64,000 nt of DNA from Sphingobium sp. JS3065 (GCF_026427355.1 NZ_CP102665.1:613501-677500); one strand, 5' to 3'. Positions 50,648 through 59,236 are shown, counted from the stretch's first letter. Program-made: numbers and translations. Notes: generated by a model not told the origin, from the sequence alone.

Positions 50648-51648
50648 AGCCGATGGTGGCGATGCAGATTCCCGCGCCGGGCGCTGCACTCGTGCGGATC
50701 GAACGTCCCATGCCCAATCCCGGACCCGGCGAACTGCTGATCGAAGTCGCCGCCTGCGGCGTATGCCGGACCGATCTGCACGTTCTCGACGGGGAAATCC
50801 CGGCACGCTACCCCATCATACCGGGCCATGAGATCGTCGGCCGGGTCGCGGCATTGGGCAGCGGCGTTGAAGGTTTCGCCATCGGCCAGCGTGTCGGCGT
50901 CCCCTGGCTAGGACATACATGTGGCGTCTGCCCCTATTGCCGGGCGGGGCGGGAAAATCTGTGCGACGCTCCGCTCTTCACCGGAGCCACGCGGGACGGC
51001 GGCTATGCCACCCATGCGATTGCCGACGCGCAATATTGCTTCGATCTGCCCGATCGCTTTTCGGACGTGGAGGCCGCGCCCCTGCTCTGCGCTGGCCTGA
51101 TCGGGTGGAGAGCGTTGCGGCTGGCTGGTCCGGCAAGCGTCATCGGCCTATATGGCTTTGGCGCCGCCGCGCACATATTGGCGCAGGTCGCCCGACATCA
51201 GCAGCGCACCGTCTACGCCTTCACGCGGGACGGCGACACGGCCGGACAGGACTTTGCCCGTTCGCTCGGCTGCGCCTGGGCGGGCGGCTCATCTCAGACG
51301 CCGCCTACGCTCATCGACGCCGCCCTGATCTTCGCCCCGGCGGGCGAACTCGTTCCCCGGGCCCTACGAGCGGTTAGAAAAGGCGGCCGCGTCATATGCG
51401 CGGGCATCCACATGAGCGACATCCCCTCCTTCCCCTATGCCGATCTGTGGCAGGAAAGGCAGATCCTCTCGGTCGCCAACCTGACGCGGGAAGACGGCAC
51501 CTCCTTTTTCGACCTGGTAGGCGGCATGCAGCTGCACACCGTCACCCAAAGCTTCCCCCTCGCGCAAGCCAATCAGGCGCTGCAAAGTCTGCGCGCAGGC
51601 AGGGTTCAGGGCGCGGCGGTCATTATGCCGCCAACAGCGACTGCGTGA
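50644..51648 (+). CDS. Zinc-binding alcohol dehydrogenase, AdhA-type, 334 aa
   Basis: This is a second MDR alcohol dehydrogenase. The catalytic zinc is bound through AACGVCRTDLHVLDGE and PGHEIVGRV, the structural zinc through CGVCPYCRAGRENLC, and the nucleotide site is GLYGFGAAAHILAQ. The family resembles propanol-preferring AdhA enzymes. The GTG at 50644 overlaps the hdeD-like stop; an ATG at 50653 is an alternative. It differs clearly from the dehydrogenase at 48913. Fermentative alcohol formation under low oxygen is a plausible role. Confidence 0.88.
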   Translation: MKPMVAMQIPAPGAALVRIERPMPNPGPGELLIEVAACGVCRTDLHVLDGEIPARYPIIPGHEIVGRVAALGSGVEGFAIGQRVGVPWLGHTCGVCPYCRAGRENLCDAPLFTGATRDGGYATHAIADAQYCFDLPDRFSDVEAAPLLCAGLIGWRALRLAGPASVIGLYGFGAAAHILAQVARHQQRTVYAFTRDGDTAGQDFARSLGCAWAGGSSQTPPTLIDAALIFAPAGELVPRALRAVRKGGRVICAGIHMSDIPSFPYADLWQERQILSVANLTREDGTSFFDLVGGMQLHTVTQSFPLAQANQALQSLRAGRVQGAAVIMPPTATA

Positions 51649-51718
51649 CTCTACTTATGGCGTGGCATCCCGTGTCGGGCGACAATTCGATGCAGAGTCT
51701 TTCAAAGGATAATTGCCC

Positions 51719-52015
51719 ATGCGCCGCCATTTCGCCAGCGCCGCGCTCCTCAACCTGTTGCTCATTGCCGGAGCATCCGCGCAGACCGCACCTCCCCGTG
51801 CGCCACCGCCCGCGGCCGCGCCAGCGGAGCACGATCCGGCAGGCGAGCATATGATGCAGACCGGCACCATGCCCATGCAGCCGGGCCATCCGATGCCCGG
51901 AGCGATGGAGCATTGCCGTGCGATGCATGACTCAGCCGAACACAGACAACAGCATCGGATGATGCACCATTCCGGTGAACCGCCACTTTCACAAAAGCAG
52001 GAGAAGGACAAATGA
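51719..52015 (+). CDS. Small exported His/Met-rich protein, 98 aa
   Basis: The protein starts MRRHFASAALLNLLLIAGAS, a clear signal peptide cut after ASAQ. The mature part is rich in proline, then in histidine and methionine (EHMMQTGTMPMQPGHPM, RAMHDSAEHRQQHRMMHHSG), a composition often seen in copper or other metal binding. AAAGGA lies nine bases before the ATG. Its stop overlaps the Hsp20 start by four bases, an odd pairing of a periplasmic protein with a cytosolic chaperone. No defined family recognised. Confidence 0.72.
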   Translation: MRRHFASAALLNLLLIAGASAQTAPPRAPPPAAAPAEHDPAGEHMMQTGTMPMQPGHPMPGAMEHCRAMHDSAEHRQQHRMMHHSGEPPLSQKQEKDK

Positions 52016-52509
52016 CCGATTTCCGTTCCCTCATCCCCTTTGGCCGCAGCACTATCTTCCGCAGCGGCTTTGATCCCTTTACCGATCTGCGCAAGGAAAT
52101 GGATCGCCTAAGCGACGATTTCGGCCGGGGCTGGCTCACCACCAGCGGCGATGGCGGCAGCAGGGGCTTCAACCTCCCCCGCGTCGACATCGCGGAAACA
52201 GACAAGGGCCTTGAATTGACCGCCGAACTGCCGGGCTTCGACGAACAGGATGTATCGCTCGACGTGCAGGACGATGTCCTCACCATCAAGGCCGAGCATA
52301 AGGAAGACCGCGAGGAGAAGGATGAAAAGAAGAATTATCATCTGATCGAGCGCAGCCGGGGAAGCTATCTGCGCCGCGTCGCCCTACCGTTCGAAGCGGA
52401 TGCGGACAAGGCCAGCGCCCATTTGGAAAAAGGCCTGCTGAAGGTCATCGTCCCTCGTCTCGCCACGGAACAGAGCAAGCCGCGCCAGATTCCGGTTGGA
52501 TCGAAATAG
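52012..52509 (+). CDS. Hsp20/alpha-crystallin small heat-shock protein, 165 aa
   Basis: The alpha-crystallin domain spans about residues 53-155, with VDIAETDKGLELTAELPGFD, LTIKAEHKEDREEKDEKKNY, SYLRRVALPF and a C-terminal LEKGLLKVIVPR; the IPV tail motif is near the end. Such proteins hold unfolded proteins without ATP. The N-terminal arm is about 50 residues. It is coupled to the preceding small exported protein gene. A small heat-shock protein is also the hallmark member of the mycobacterial dormancy regulon. Confidence 0.93.
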   Translation: MTDFRSLIPFGRSTIFRSGFDPFTDLRKEMDRLSDDFGRGWLTTSGDGGSRGFNLPRVDIAETDKGLELTAELPGFDEQDVSLDVQDDVLTIKAEHKEDREEKDEKKNYHLIERSRGSYLRRVALPFEADADKASAHLEKGLLKVIVPRLATEQSKPRQIPVGSK

Positions 52510-52566
52510 CAGGGCACAATCGATACGGGCGGGCAATGATCTTCGCGTGATGCTATATACCCTCTT

Positions 52567-53565
52567 ATGAAACGCATCGCGCTCTGGCTGTTGCCGCTCG
52601 CGCTGGTCGCGGCGACCGCGGCATGGTGGTTGCTCGCGGGCCGGGCGCAGGAGGTGGAGCTTGCGCCCGTCCGCATCGGCCATGCGGTCGAGCTGGTCTA
52701 TGCGACCGGCTTTGTTGAGGCGCGACAACCCGTGTCGGTCTCCGCCCGCCTCACCGCTCCGGTCCGCCAAGTCCTCGCCGACGAAGCGCAGCGCGTCGTG
52801 CGCGGCCAGCCGCTCGTCCTTCTCGATGACGAGGAACAGCGACACGCGCTACAGCAGGCAGCGGCCCAACGCCGCTTCGCGCAGCAGGACGAACAGCGCA
52901 CGCTCTCGCTCTTCGCGAAAGGATGGGTCACCCGCGCCGCTCGGGATTCGGCTGTCGCCGCCGCCGACGGCGCGAGGGCGTCGGAGAAAAGCGCCAGCGC
53001 CCGGCTCGACCAGATGATCGTGCGATCGGGCATAGATGGCATCGTCTTGCGTAAGGACGTGGAGCCAGGCGACCTCGCAAGCCCCGGCCGCATCCTGATG
53101 ACGCTGGGCGATCCTTCCCGCATCTGGATCACGGCCACCATAGACGAACGCGACGTCGCCCGCGTCCATGCCGGTCAGGAAGCTTTGATGTCGAGCGACG
53201 CCTGGCCCGGCCGAGTGCTGCGCGGTCATGTCCGGGAAGTAACACCGGGCGGCGATCCTGAACAGCGCGCCTTTCGCGCCCGCATCGTGACGAACGGCGC
53301 AGTGGCGCTGCCGCTGGGCCTGACGTTGGAGGTCAACATCGTCACGCGCAGGGCGCAACGAGCGCTACTGGCGCCAGCGAGCGCGATTGAAGACGGCAAG
53401 GTCTGGATCGTTCGCGGCCACCGCGTTCATGCGAAAACTGTCCGCACCGGGATTGCCGGGACCAGCGACGTTCAAATCCTCTCCGGGTTGTCGCGCGATG
53501 ACATGGTGGTTAAAATGCCGGAGGGGAAGCTCAAGGACGATATGCGCGTTCGGGTGCGGCAATGA
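52567..53565 (+). CDS. HlyD-type periplasmic adaptor of an ABC exporter, 332 aa
   Basis: This is a membrane-fusion protein with an N-terminal anchor (ALWLLPLALVAATAAWWLLA), a split biotinyl-lipoyl-like hairpin region (VSVSARLTAPVRQVLADEAQ and RSGIDGIVLRKDVEPGDLAS) and a beta-barrel. It would link the inner-membrane ABC permease to an outer-membrane channel. The permease starts within its stop (ATGA). Together with the next two genes it forms a MacAB/DevBCA-like exporter; no outer-membrane TolC gene is near. Confidence 0.88.
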   Translation: MKRIALWLLPLALVAATAAWWLLAGRAQEVELAPVRIGHAVELVYATGFVEARQPVSVSARLTAPVRQVLADEAQRVVRGQPLVLLDDEEQRHALQQAAAQRRFAQQDEQRTLSLFAKGWVTRAARDSAVAAADGARASEKSASARLDQMIVRSGIDGIVLRKDVEPGDLASPGRILMTLGDPSRIWITATIDERDVARVHAGQEALMSSDAWPGRVLRGHVREVTPGGDPEQRAFRARIVTNGAVALPLGLTLEVNIVTRRAQRALLAPASAIEDGKVWIVRGHRVHAKTVRTGIAGTSDVQILSGLSRDDMVVKMPEGKLKDDMRVRVRQ

Positions 53566-54812
53566 TCGGTCAGCTACGGCTGCTGGCCAGCGTCGCCGCC
53601 CGTCACCTTGTCGGCCGCCGCCGCCAGACCATCGTCGCGGTGAGCGGCGTGGCCGTCGGCGTCGGCTTCTTTCTCGCCGTTTCCGCCATGATGATCGGCA
53701 GCCAGAATGACTTCATCAAGACGCTGATCGACGCCGCCCCGCATATCATCATTTCCGACGAGCTGCGCAGCCCGCCGCCCCAGCCTGGCGTCAGTCTTTA
53801 CAAGGGCGCGGCAGTCGATCTTCGCCACTACAAGGTCCGCAACGAGGTGCGCGGGCTTAAAGGCTGGGCGGAGATATTGCGCACCGTCAACGCGCTGCCC
53901 GGGGCCATCGGCTCGCCTAGTCTCAGCGGCGCGATAACGCTGCGCAGCGGCGGACGCGAGGAAGCGCTCACCATCGTCGGCGTCGATCCCGCGATCGAGG
54001 AAAAGGTCAGCACCATCCAGGACCAACTGCGCGTCGGAAGGCTGCGCGACCTGGAAAGCACGCAAGGCGGCATCATCATCGGTGAGGAAATGGCCCGGCG
54101 GCTTGGCCTTGGCGTGGGTGACGTGGTTGGGGCGACCTCTGCTTCGGCAAAGAGCCGGTCGCTCCGCATCGTCGGCCTGTTCAAGCGCGGCCAGACGCAG
54201 ATTTCATCGGGGCTGGGCTATGTCCTGCTGAGGGAAGCACAATCGCTGCTTGGCCGTCCATTCATCATCAACCGCATCGGCGTACGCCTTTCCGACCCCT
54301 ATGAGGCCGAACCGATCAGCCGCCGCCTGGAGGCGCGCTACGCCTACAAGGCGGAAAGCTGGCAGGAGCGTTCCGCCGACTTTCTCTCCCTGCTCGTGAC
54401 CCGCAACGTCATCATGTACAGCGTCGTGTCGGCCATCCTGCTGGTCGCCAGCTTCGGCATCTATACGGTCGTGTCCAACAGCGTGTCGGACAAAAGGCGA
54501 GACATCGCGATCATGCGATCCATGGGCTTTTCAGAGCGCGATCTTCAACTGATCTTCGTGTTCGAGGGTCTGGCTCTGGCATTGATCGGCATCATCGCCG
54601 GATGGTTGCTCGGCTACGGACTGATGGCCATCCTAGGCTCGCTCAAATTCCCCATCGCCGGGGAAGACCAACGTCTTCCGCTTGATCGCTCCGCCCGCCA
54701 GTACGCAATCGCTGCGGCCGCCTCCCTGCTCTCAGGCGTAATCGCCGCATGGTTGCCTGCGCGCAAAGCCGCGCGGGTCGATCCGGTCGACATATTGCGG
54801 GGCGCGGTATGA
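53562..54812 (+). CDS. ABC transporter permease, MacB/FtsX family, 416 aa
   Basis: The permease has one N-terminal membrane helix (residues about 20-45), a large periplasmic domain and three C-terminal helices with the FtsX segment SVVSAILLVASFGIYTVVSN and SDKRRDIAIMRSMGFSERDL. This layout is typical for mechanotransmission exporters that push substrates across the periplasm. Its start overlaps the adaptor and its stop overlaps the ATPase (ATGA). Substrate unknown; lipids, peptides or heterocyst-type glycolipids are exported by relatives. Confidence 0.88.
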   Translation: MIGQLRLLASVAARHLVGRRRQTIVAVSGVAVGVGFFLAVSAMMIGSQNDFIKTLIDAAPHIIISDELRSPPPQPGVSLYKGAAVDLRHYKVRNEVRGLKGWAEILRTVNALPGAIGSPSLSGAITLRSGGREEALTIVGVDPAIEEKVSTIQDQLRVGRLRDLESTQGGIIIGEEMARRLGLGVGDVVGATSASAKSRSLRIVGLFKRGQTQISSGLGYVLLREAQSLLGRPFIINRIGVRLSDPYEAEPISRRLEARYAYKAESWQERSADFLSLLVTRNVIMYSVVSAILLVASFGIYTVVSNSVSDKRRDIAIMRSMGFSERDLQLIFVFEGLALALIGIIAGWLLGYGLMAILGSLKFPIAGEDQRLPLDRSARQYAIAAAASLLSGVIAAWLPARKAARVDPVDILRGAV

Positions 54813-55501
54813 GCGCGATTATAGAAGTTGAGGGCGTTTCCCGTAGCCTTCCGGGCACGCCTCCCGTCACGCTGGTCGCTGACGTTTCCCTATCCATCCA
54901 GCCTGCGACCTTTGTCGCGATCGTGGGACCGTCCGGCTGCGGCAAGTCCTCGCTGCTCTATCTCCTTGGTCTGCTGGACCGTCCAACAGAGGGCAATGTG
55001 CTGTTCAACGGACGGGACATGAATGCATTGCGCGGCGACGCGCGCGCCCAAATCCGGCTGGCAAGCTTCGGTTTCGTCTTCCAGTTCCATTTTCTTCTGC
55101 CAGAATTCACGGCGCTCGAAAATGTCATGCTGCCCATGCGCAGGCTCGGCAAATTTTCGCTTGGCGAGATACAGGCCAAGGCGCAAGCGCTGCTTGAGGG
55201 CATGGGTCTTGGAGAGAAAAGCGCGAAGACCCCCGATCGCCTGTCTGGCGGTGAGCGCCAGCGCGTCGCCATCGCCCGCGCCATCGCCAATGATCCGGCG
55301 CTGGTGCTGGGGGACGAACCCACAGGCAATCTCGACAGCCAGAACAGCGCCCGCGTGGTCGAGATGTTTCGCAACCTTGCCCATGATCAGGGCCGCGCGG
55401 TCGTCTGCGTCACCCATGATCCCGATGTCGCGGCGGCGGCCGATGTGCAAATCTCCATGCTGGACGGCCGTATCAAGGAAACGAGCGTGAGGCCGCGATG
55501 A
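54809..55501 (+). CDS. ABC transporter ATP-binding protein, LolD/MacB type, 230 aa
   Basis: This ATPase has Walker A GPSGCGKSSLLYLL near residue 36, a Q-loop in FVFQFHFLLPEFTALENVML, the signature LSGGERQRVAIARAIA and Walker B ALVLGDEPTGNLD. It drives the permease encoded just upstream. The ATG at 54809 overlaps the permease stop. It overlaps the MgtC-like gene start by four bases, so that gene is part of the same operon. Confidence 0.92.
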   Translation: MSAIIEVEGVSRSLPGTPPVTLVADVSLSIQPATFVAIVGPSGCGKSSLLYLLGLLDRPTEGNVLFNGRDMNALRGDARAQIRLASFGFVFQFHFLLPEFTALENVMLPMRRLGKFSLGEIQAKAQALLEGMGLGEKSAKTPDRLSGGERQRVAIARAIANDPALVLGDEPTGNLDSQNSARVVEMFRNLAHDQGRAVVCVTHDPDVAAAADVQISMLDGRIKETSVRPR

Positions 55502-56760
55502 CTGCTGGCGTCAGCCCCTCGATCATACAGCCTTATATGCCACTGCTGGCCGCCATAGCCATCGGATTGCTGATCGGCATGCAAAGGGGCTGGGCGCAAA
55601 GATCTTTCGGCACCGGCCGCCGCGTAGCCGGTTTTCGCACCTTCGGGCTGATCGGCCTGATCGGCGGTATCGGGGGTCTGGCGCCGGACATGATGGCCGC
55701 CGCGCTCGCGATCGGCGTGGCGGCGGTGCTGACCGCAGGCTATGTCCGCAGCGTGGATCAGGACCACCTGTCGGCTACCACGACGCTGGCGGGCATATTG
55801 ACCTTCGCCGCCAGCTTCTGCGCAACCCGCTTCTCTCCGGTATTGGGCCTGGCGATTGGCGGCGCAACTTTCGCCATGCTGAGCGCCCGGCAGTCAATGC
55901 ACGCACTGCTCAGGGGCATGGATGATCAGGAGATCGAAGGCGTCTCGCGCTTCCTGCTGGTCTCGCTCGTCATCCTGCCCCTGCTGCCGGATCGAGCGAT
56001 GGGCCCCTATGAAGCCTGGAACCCGCGCAACATCTGGCTGGTCGTCGTGTTCGTCATCGGCCTGTCCTTCGCGGGCTATGCCCTGTCCCGGCGGCTGGGA
56101 CAGGGCAGGAGCATTCTGCTGGTTGCGCTGACCGGCGCGATCGTATCTTCCACCGCCGTAACAGCCGAATATGCGCGGCGCCTGCGGGACGAACCCACCA
56201 TTCGTGGCCCACTCGCCGCTGGCATCGCCATCGCTTCGATCGTGATGTTCGTCCGGGTTCAACTGCTGGCACTGGCGCTTATCCCCCGCGCGCTGCCGAC
56301 CCTGGCCCTTACCATGGCGCCCGCAACGTTCGTCGCCATCTTGTTCGCCCTTTTCGCCTTCCGCCATCATCGCGGCGACAGCGCAAAGGTGAGCATCGCC
56401 AACCCGCTTGGCTTCGGCCCCGCGCTGATCCTGGCGGCCATGGTGATCGTGTTGTCGCTGGTGGCAAGATGGGCGCTCCATCATTTCGGGCAGCAGGGGA
56501 TGGCGGTGGTGCTGACGCTCACCGGCATCTCCGATGTCGATGCGGCGGTCATCACCATGTCGGGACTGCCAGCCCATATGCTCAACGATCGGACCGCCGG
56601 GCTGTCACTGGGTGGCGCGGTGCTCGCCAACACGCTGGCCAAGGCCATCATGACAGTGGTGATCGGCTGGGGCCATGGCGGCGTCCGGGCATCGATCCCG
56701 CTCTTTGCAGCGTTGGGGACGGCAGCAGCCAGCATCCTGGCTTGGGCGATTGTCATCTGA
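55498..56760 (+). CDS. MgtC/SapB-family membrane protein with DUF4010, 420 aa
   Basis: The N-terminal 130 residues are MgtC-like (AIAIGLLIGMQRGW, FRTFGLIGLIGGIGGLAPDM, TLAGILTFAASFCATRF); the rest is the DUF4010 membrane domain. About 12 transmembrane helices are seen. MgtC proteins act in magnesium stress and control of ATP synthase; the role of the DUF4010 fusion is not known. It overlaps the ABC ATPase gene (ATGA), ending the exporter operon. Confidence 0.88.
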   Translation: MTAGVSPSIIQPYMPLLAAIAIGLLIGMQRGWAQRSFGTGRRVAGFRTFGLIGLIGGIGGLAPDMMAAALAIGVAAVLTAGYVRSVDQDHLSATTTLAGILTFAASFCATRFSPVLGLAIGGATFAMLSARQSMHALLRGMDDQEIEGVSRFLLVSLVILPLLPDRAMGPYEAWNPRNIWLVVVFVIGLSFAGYALSRRLGQGRSILLVALTGAIVSSTAVTAEYARRLRDEPTIRGPLAAGIAIASIVMFVRVQLLALALIPRALPTLALTMAPATFVAILFALFAFRHHRGDSAKVSIANPLGFGPALILAAMVIVLSLVARWALHHFGQQGMAVVLTLTGISDVDAAVITMSGLPAHMLNDRTAGLSLGGAVLANTLAKAIMTVVIGWGHGGVRASIPLFAALGTAAASILAWAIVI

Positions 56761-56832
56761 TGGATGCGGATAATTCCGTAGTGCATCGCGCTGCGAAAAG
56801 CGCAGGATGGATGGAAGGTGGTGGAGAAGCGC

Positions 56833-57750
56833 ATGCCCGACGATGCACTCGCAAAGGCGACGCGGCAGGTGATCACGGCGCAAAAGGCCGTGCCCGTGAT
56901 TCGGAGCTTTTTCGACGCTCCGACCTTCACAGTCACTTATGTCGTCCGCGATGCCGCAACCCGGCGCGCCGCCGTCATCGACAGTGTCCTCACCTATGAT
57001 CCGGCGTCCGGCCGGACCAGCCTGGATGCCGCCAAACCCATCATCGATTATGTCGAAAAGGAAGGGCTGACGGTCGACTGGCATCTGGAAACGCACGCCC
57101 ATGCCGATCATTTGTCGGCTGCCCCCTATCTTCAGCGCCAGCTCGGCGGCAAAATCGCCATCGGCGCGCGTATCCGGGAAGTGCAGCAGACGTTCGGCAA
57201 GCTGTTCAACGCGGGCGCCGGGTTCCCGCACGACGGATCACAGTTCGATCATCTCTGGCAGGATGGCGAAAGCTTCTCCATCGGCGATCTTCCCGTCACT
57301 GTGCTGCACGTTCCGGGTCACACGCCTGCTTGCGTCGCCTATGTCGTCGGCGATGCGGTGTTCGTGGGCGACACGATGTTCATGCCCGATTATGGCACCG
57401 CGCGTGCCGATTTCCCCGGCGGCGATGCGCGCCAGCTATTCCGGTCCCTCCGTCGTCTGCTGGAAATGCCGCCCGAAACGCGCCTCTTCCTGTGCCATGA
57501 TTATCTGCCGGAGGGGCGCGACCATTATCTGTGGGAAACGACAGTCGCGGAGCAGCGCCGCCACAATGTCCACGCCCATGACGGCATCAGCGAAGATGAA
57601 TTCGTCGCCATGCGCGAAGCGCGCGACCGCACGCTCGACATGCCGCGCCTCATCCTGCCGTCAGTGCAGGTGAACATGCGCGCGGGCCGCCTTCCGCCGC
57701 CAGAAGATAATGGCATCGTCTATCTCAAGATTCCGGTGAACCAGCTATGA
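56833..57750 (+). CDS. MBL-fold persulfide dioxygenase-like protein (Blh/ETHE1 type), 305 aa
   Basis: This is a metallo-beta-lactamase-fold protein of the Blh/ETHE1 lineage, which oxidises glutathione persulfide to sulfite with a single iron. LETHAHADHLSAAPYLQRQL holds the HxHxDH motif, and HVPGHTPACVAYVV, GDTMFMPDYGTARADFPGGD supply further ligands. The ATG at 56833 is preferred to GTG at 56818 since GGTGGAGAAG lies before it. No rhodanese domain is fused. It is followed by two YeeE/YedE-type genes and a TauE gene, as in the BigR sulfide-response operon. Confidence 0.9.
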   Translation: MPDDALAKATRQVITAQKAVPVIRSFFDAPTFTVTYVVRDAATRRAAVIDSVLTYDPASGRTSLDAAKPIIDYVEKEGLTVDWHLETHAHADHLSAAPYLQRQLGGKIAIGARIREVQQTFGKLFNAGAGFPHDGSQFDHLWQDGESFSIGDLPVTVLHVPGHTPACVAYVVGDAVFVGDTMFMPDYGTARADFPGGDARQLFRSLRRLLEMPPETRLFLCHDYLPEGRDHYLWETTVAEQRRHNVHAHDGISEDEFVAMREARDRTLDMPRLILPSVQVNMRAGRLPPPEDNGIVYLKIPVNQL

Positions 57751-58184
57751 TCCCCGCCTTCCCCCAAGCGCAACCCGTCGAAGGCCTGATTGGCGGCCTG
57801 ATGATCGGCATCGCCGCCGCCATCATGCTGCTCGGCCTTGGCCGCATAGCAGGTGTCAGCGGCCTTGCGGCCCGCGCGACTGGGCTTGCTGACAGCGGAG
57901 CGCCGCGCAACGTCGCAATTGCCTTCATCATCGGCCTGCCTGTTGGCGCGCTTATCGCATCCTTGCTGTCGGGCGGAGTGCCGGCGCGCTTCCCTTCGAT
58001 CGGGCTGTTGCTGATCGCCGGCCTCATCGTCGGCTTCGGCACGCGACTGGGGTCCGGCTGCACCAGCGGCCATGGCGTATGCGGCGTGTCCCGCCTCTCT
58101 CCCCGCTCTCTCCTCGCGACGGCGCTCTTCATGGCCAGCGGCTTTGCGACAGTCGCGGTTCTTCGCCTCACAGGTGCGCTATGA
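57747..58184 (+). CDS. YeeE/YedE-family sulfur-transport-like membrane protein, 145 aa
   Basis: This is the first half of a split YeeE/YedE (TsuA-like) transporter with about four helices. GLIGGLMIGIAAAIMLLGLG and the conserved cysteine signature FGTRLGSGCTSGHGVCGVSR are visible; the CTSGHG cysteine takes part in thiosulfate or sulfide transfer in relatives. It overlaps its neighbours on both sides (ATGA), so it forms a strict operon with the persulfide dioxygenase and the second half-protein. Confidence 0.88.
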   Translation: MIPAFPQAQPVEGLIGGLMIGIAAAIMLLGLGRIAGVSGLAARATGLADSGAPRNVAIAFIIGLPVGALIASLLSGGVPARFPSIGLLLIAGLIVGFGTRLGSGCTSGHGVCGVSRLSPRSLLATALFMASGFATVAVLRLTGAL

Positions 58185-58666
58185 TAAAGGTCGTCCTCGC
58201 CCTGATCTCAGGCGCACTGTTCGGCGCGGGCCTTGCGCTATCCGGTATGACGGACCCGATGCGGGTGCGCGCCTTCCTGGACCTTCTCGGCCCTTGGGAT
58301 CCGACGCTCGCCTTCGTCATGGGCGGAGCGATGATCCCGATGTCGATCGCCTGGGTGGTGCAGAAACGACTTGAGCGCCCGCTGGCCGGAGCAACCTTCA
58401 ACCTGCCGGAAACACGGAGTCTCGACTGGAAGCTGGCGGTGGGCGCGGTGCTCTTTGGCATTGGCTGGGGCCTCGGCGGACTCTGCCCCGGACCTGCGAT
58501 CGCCAGCCTGGCGCTGAAGCCGATTCATGCCGCGCCCTTCGTGCTGGCGATGCTCGCGGGCATGGCGCTCAATCATTTTGTCCCCAGCGGCACCACAGGC
58601 ACAAGCCAACGAGCAAAATGGACGGGCAGGCACCGGCCCCCGGCCTCCGAAACGCCGCGGGGCTGA
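58181..58666 (+). CDS. DUF6691/YeeE-family membrane protein, 161 aa
   Basis: This is the second half-transporter of the pair, with helices ALISGALFGAGLALSGMTDP, LAFVMGGAMIPMSIAWVV and FGIGWGLGGLCPGPAIASLA. The GLCPGPA cysteine is the counterpart of CTSGHG in the partner. The ATG at 58181 overlaps the partner's stop. The C-terminal 25 residues after FVPSGTTG look unrelated to the family and overlap a small frame at 58618. It probably joins the upstream protein to move sulfur compounds across the inner membrane. Confidence 0.87.
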   Translation: MIKVVLALISGALFGAGLALSGMTDPMRVRAFLDLLGPWDPTLAFVMGGAMIPMSIAWVVQKRLERPLAGATFNLPETRSLDWKLAVGAVLFGIGWGLGGLCPGPAIASLALKPIHAAPFVLAMLAGMALNHFVPSGTTGTSQRAKWTGRHRPPASETPRG

Positions 58667-58755
58667 AGGGCGGCCTTGTCGGCTTCGTCCTCGGTCTGGT
58701 CAGCGGGCTGATGCTCAAGGACCGGCGCAATCCCGGCGATCCCGGCGCGGAATGA
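58618..58755 (+). CDS. Possible small membrane protein, 45 aa
   Basis: This short frame encodes MDGQAPAPGLRNAAGLKGGL followed by VGFVLGLVSGLMLKDRRNPG and an acidic tail, with one glycine-rich membrane helix. It overlaps the end of the previous gene and its stop overlaps the TauE-like start (ATGA). The coupling on both sides supports translation, but no homologous family is recognised, so it could be a chance frame. Confidence 0.35.
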   Translation: MDGQAPAPGLRNAAGLKGGLVGFVLGLVSGLMLKDRRNPGDPGAE

Positions 58756-59085
58756 ATCGCGAAAAAGCGCCCCAGGTGATCGCCTATGGCCCTGGATCGG
58801 GTGCATTTTCCGGCTTCTTCGGGATTGGCGGCGGGTTTCTGATCGTGCCCGGCCTGGTCGCATCGACCGGCATGCCGATGCTGATGGCGGCCGGCACCTC
58901 GCTGATCGCCGTCACAGCGTTCGGCCTCACCACAGCAGCCAACTACGCCTTTTCCGGCCTGGTCGACTGGCTGCTGGCGCTCGTGTTCGCCCTCGGCGGA
59001 GTGGCGGGCAGCCTCGCGGGAACGCGGGCGGCGGAAAAGCTGGGTGAGCGGACCGCACGCCTCACCAGCATCTTTGCGTGGCGCA
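58752..59085 (+). pseudogene. TauE/SafE (TSUP) sulfite exporter, C-terminally truncated
   Basis: The frame starts well with YGPGSGAFSGFFGIGGGFLI, AGTSLIAVTAFGLTTAANYA and VAGSLAGTRAAEKLGERTAR, a TSUP repeat with its glycine signature. Similarity ends near LTSIFA at about 59080 and the frame stops at 59102 after foreign codons. TSUP proteins normally have about 250 residues or more and seven to eight helices; only about 110 residues remain. The sequence beyond is an inverted NUDIX fragment, so a recombination has cut the gene. In BigR-type operons this protein exports the sulfite made by the dioxygenase. Confidence 0.75.
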
Positions 59086-59236
59086 TCCCCACCTCCTCCT
59101 GAAACTCTCGCAAAGCCGTATTGGGCAGCGCCTCCCCCGGCAGCGGCGCGCCCTTTGCAATCTGCCAGGTACCCTCGTCTTCACGCTGCCAGTATGGGCC
59201 GCCGGATGCGCCAGGAAGACCTGTAATCTCCTTCAT
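59081..59236 (-). pseudogene. NUDIX hydrolase fragment
   Basis: On the minus strand the frame reads GGPYWQREDEGTWQIAKG followed by a complete NUDIX box, GAPLPGEA then ALREFQEEVGM. The part before the box is short and the part after it is lost at the junction with the TauE fragment. It has neither a normal start nor an end. The 257 bases from 59237 to 59493 show no convincing gene. Confidence 0.65.
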
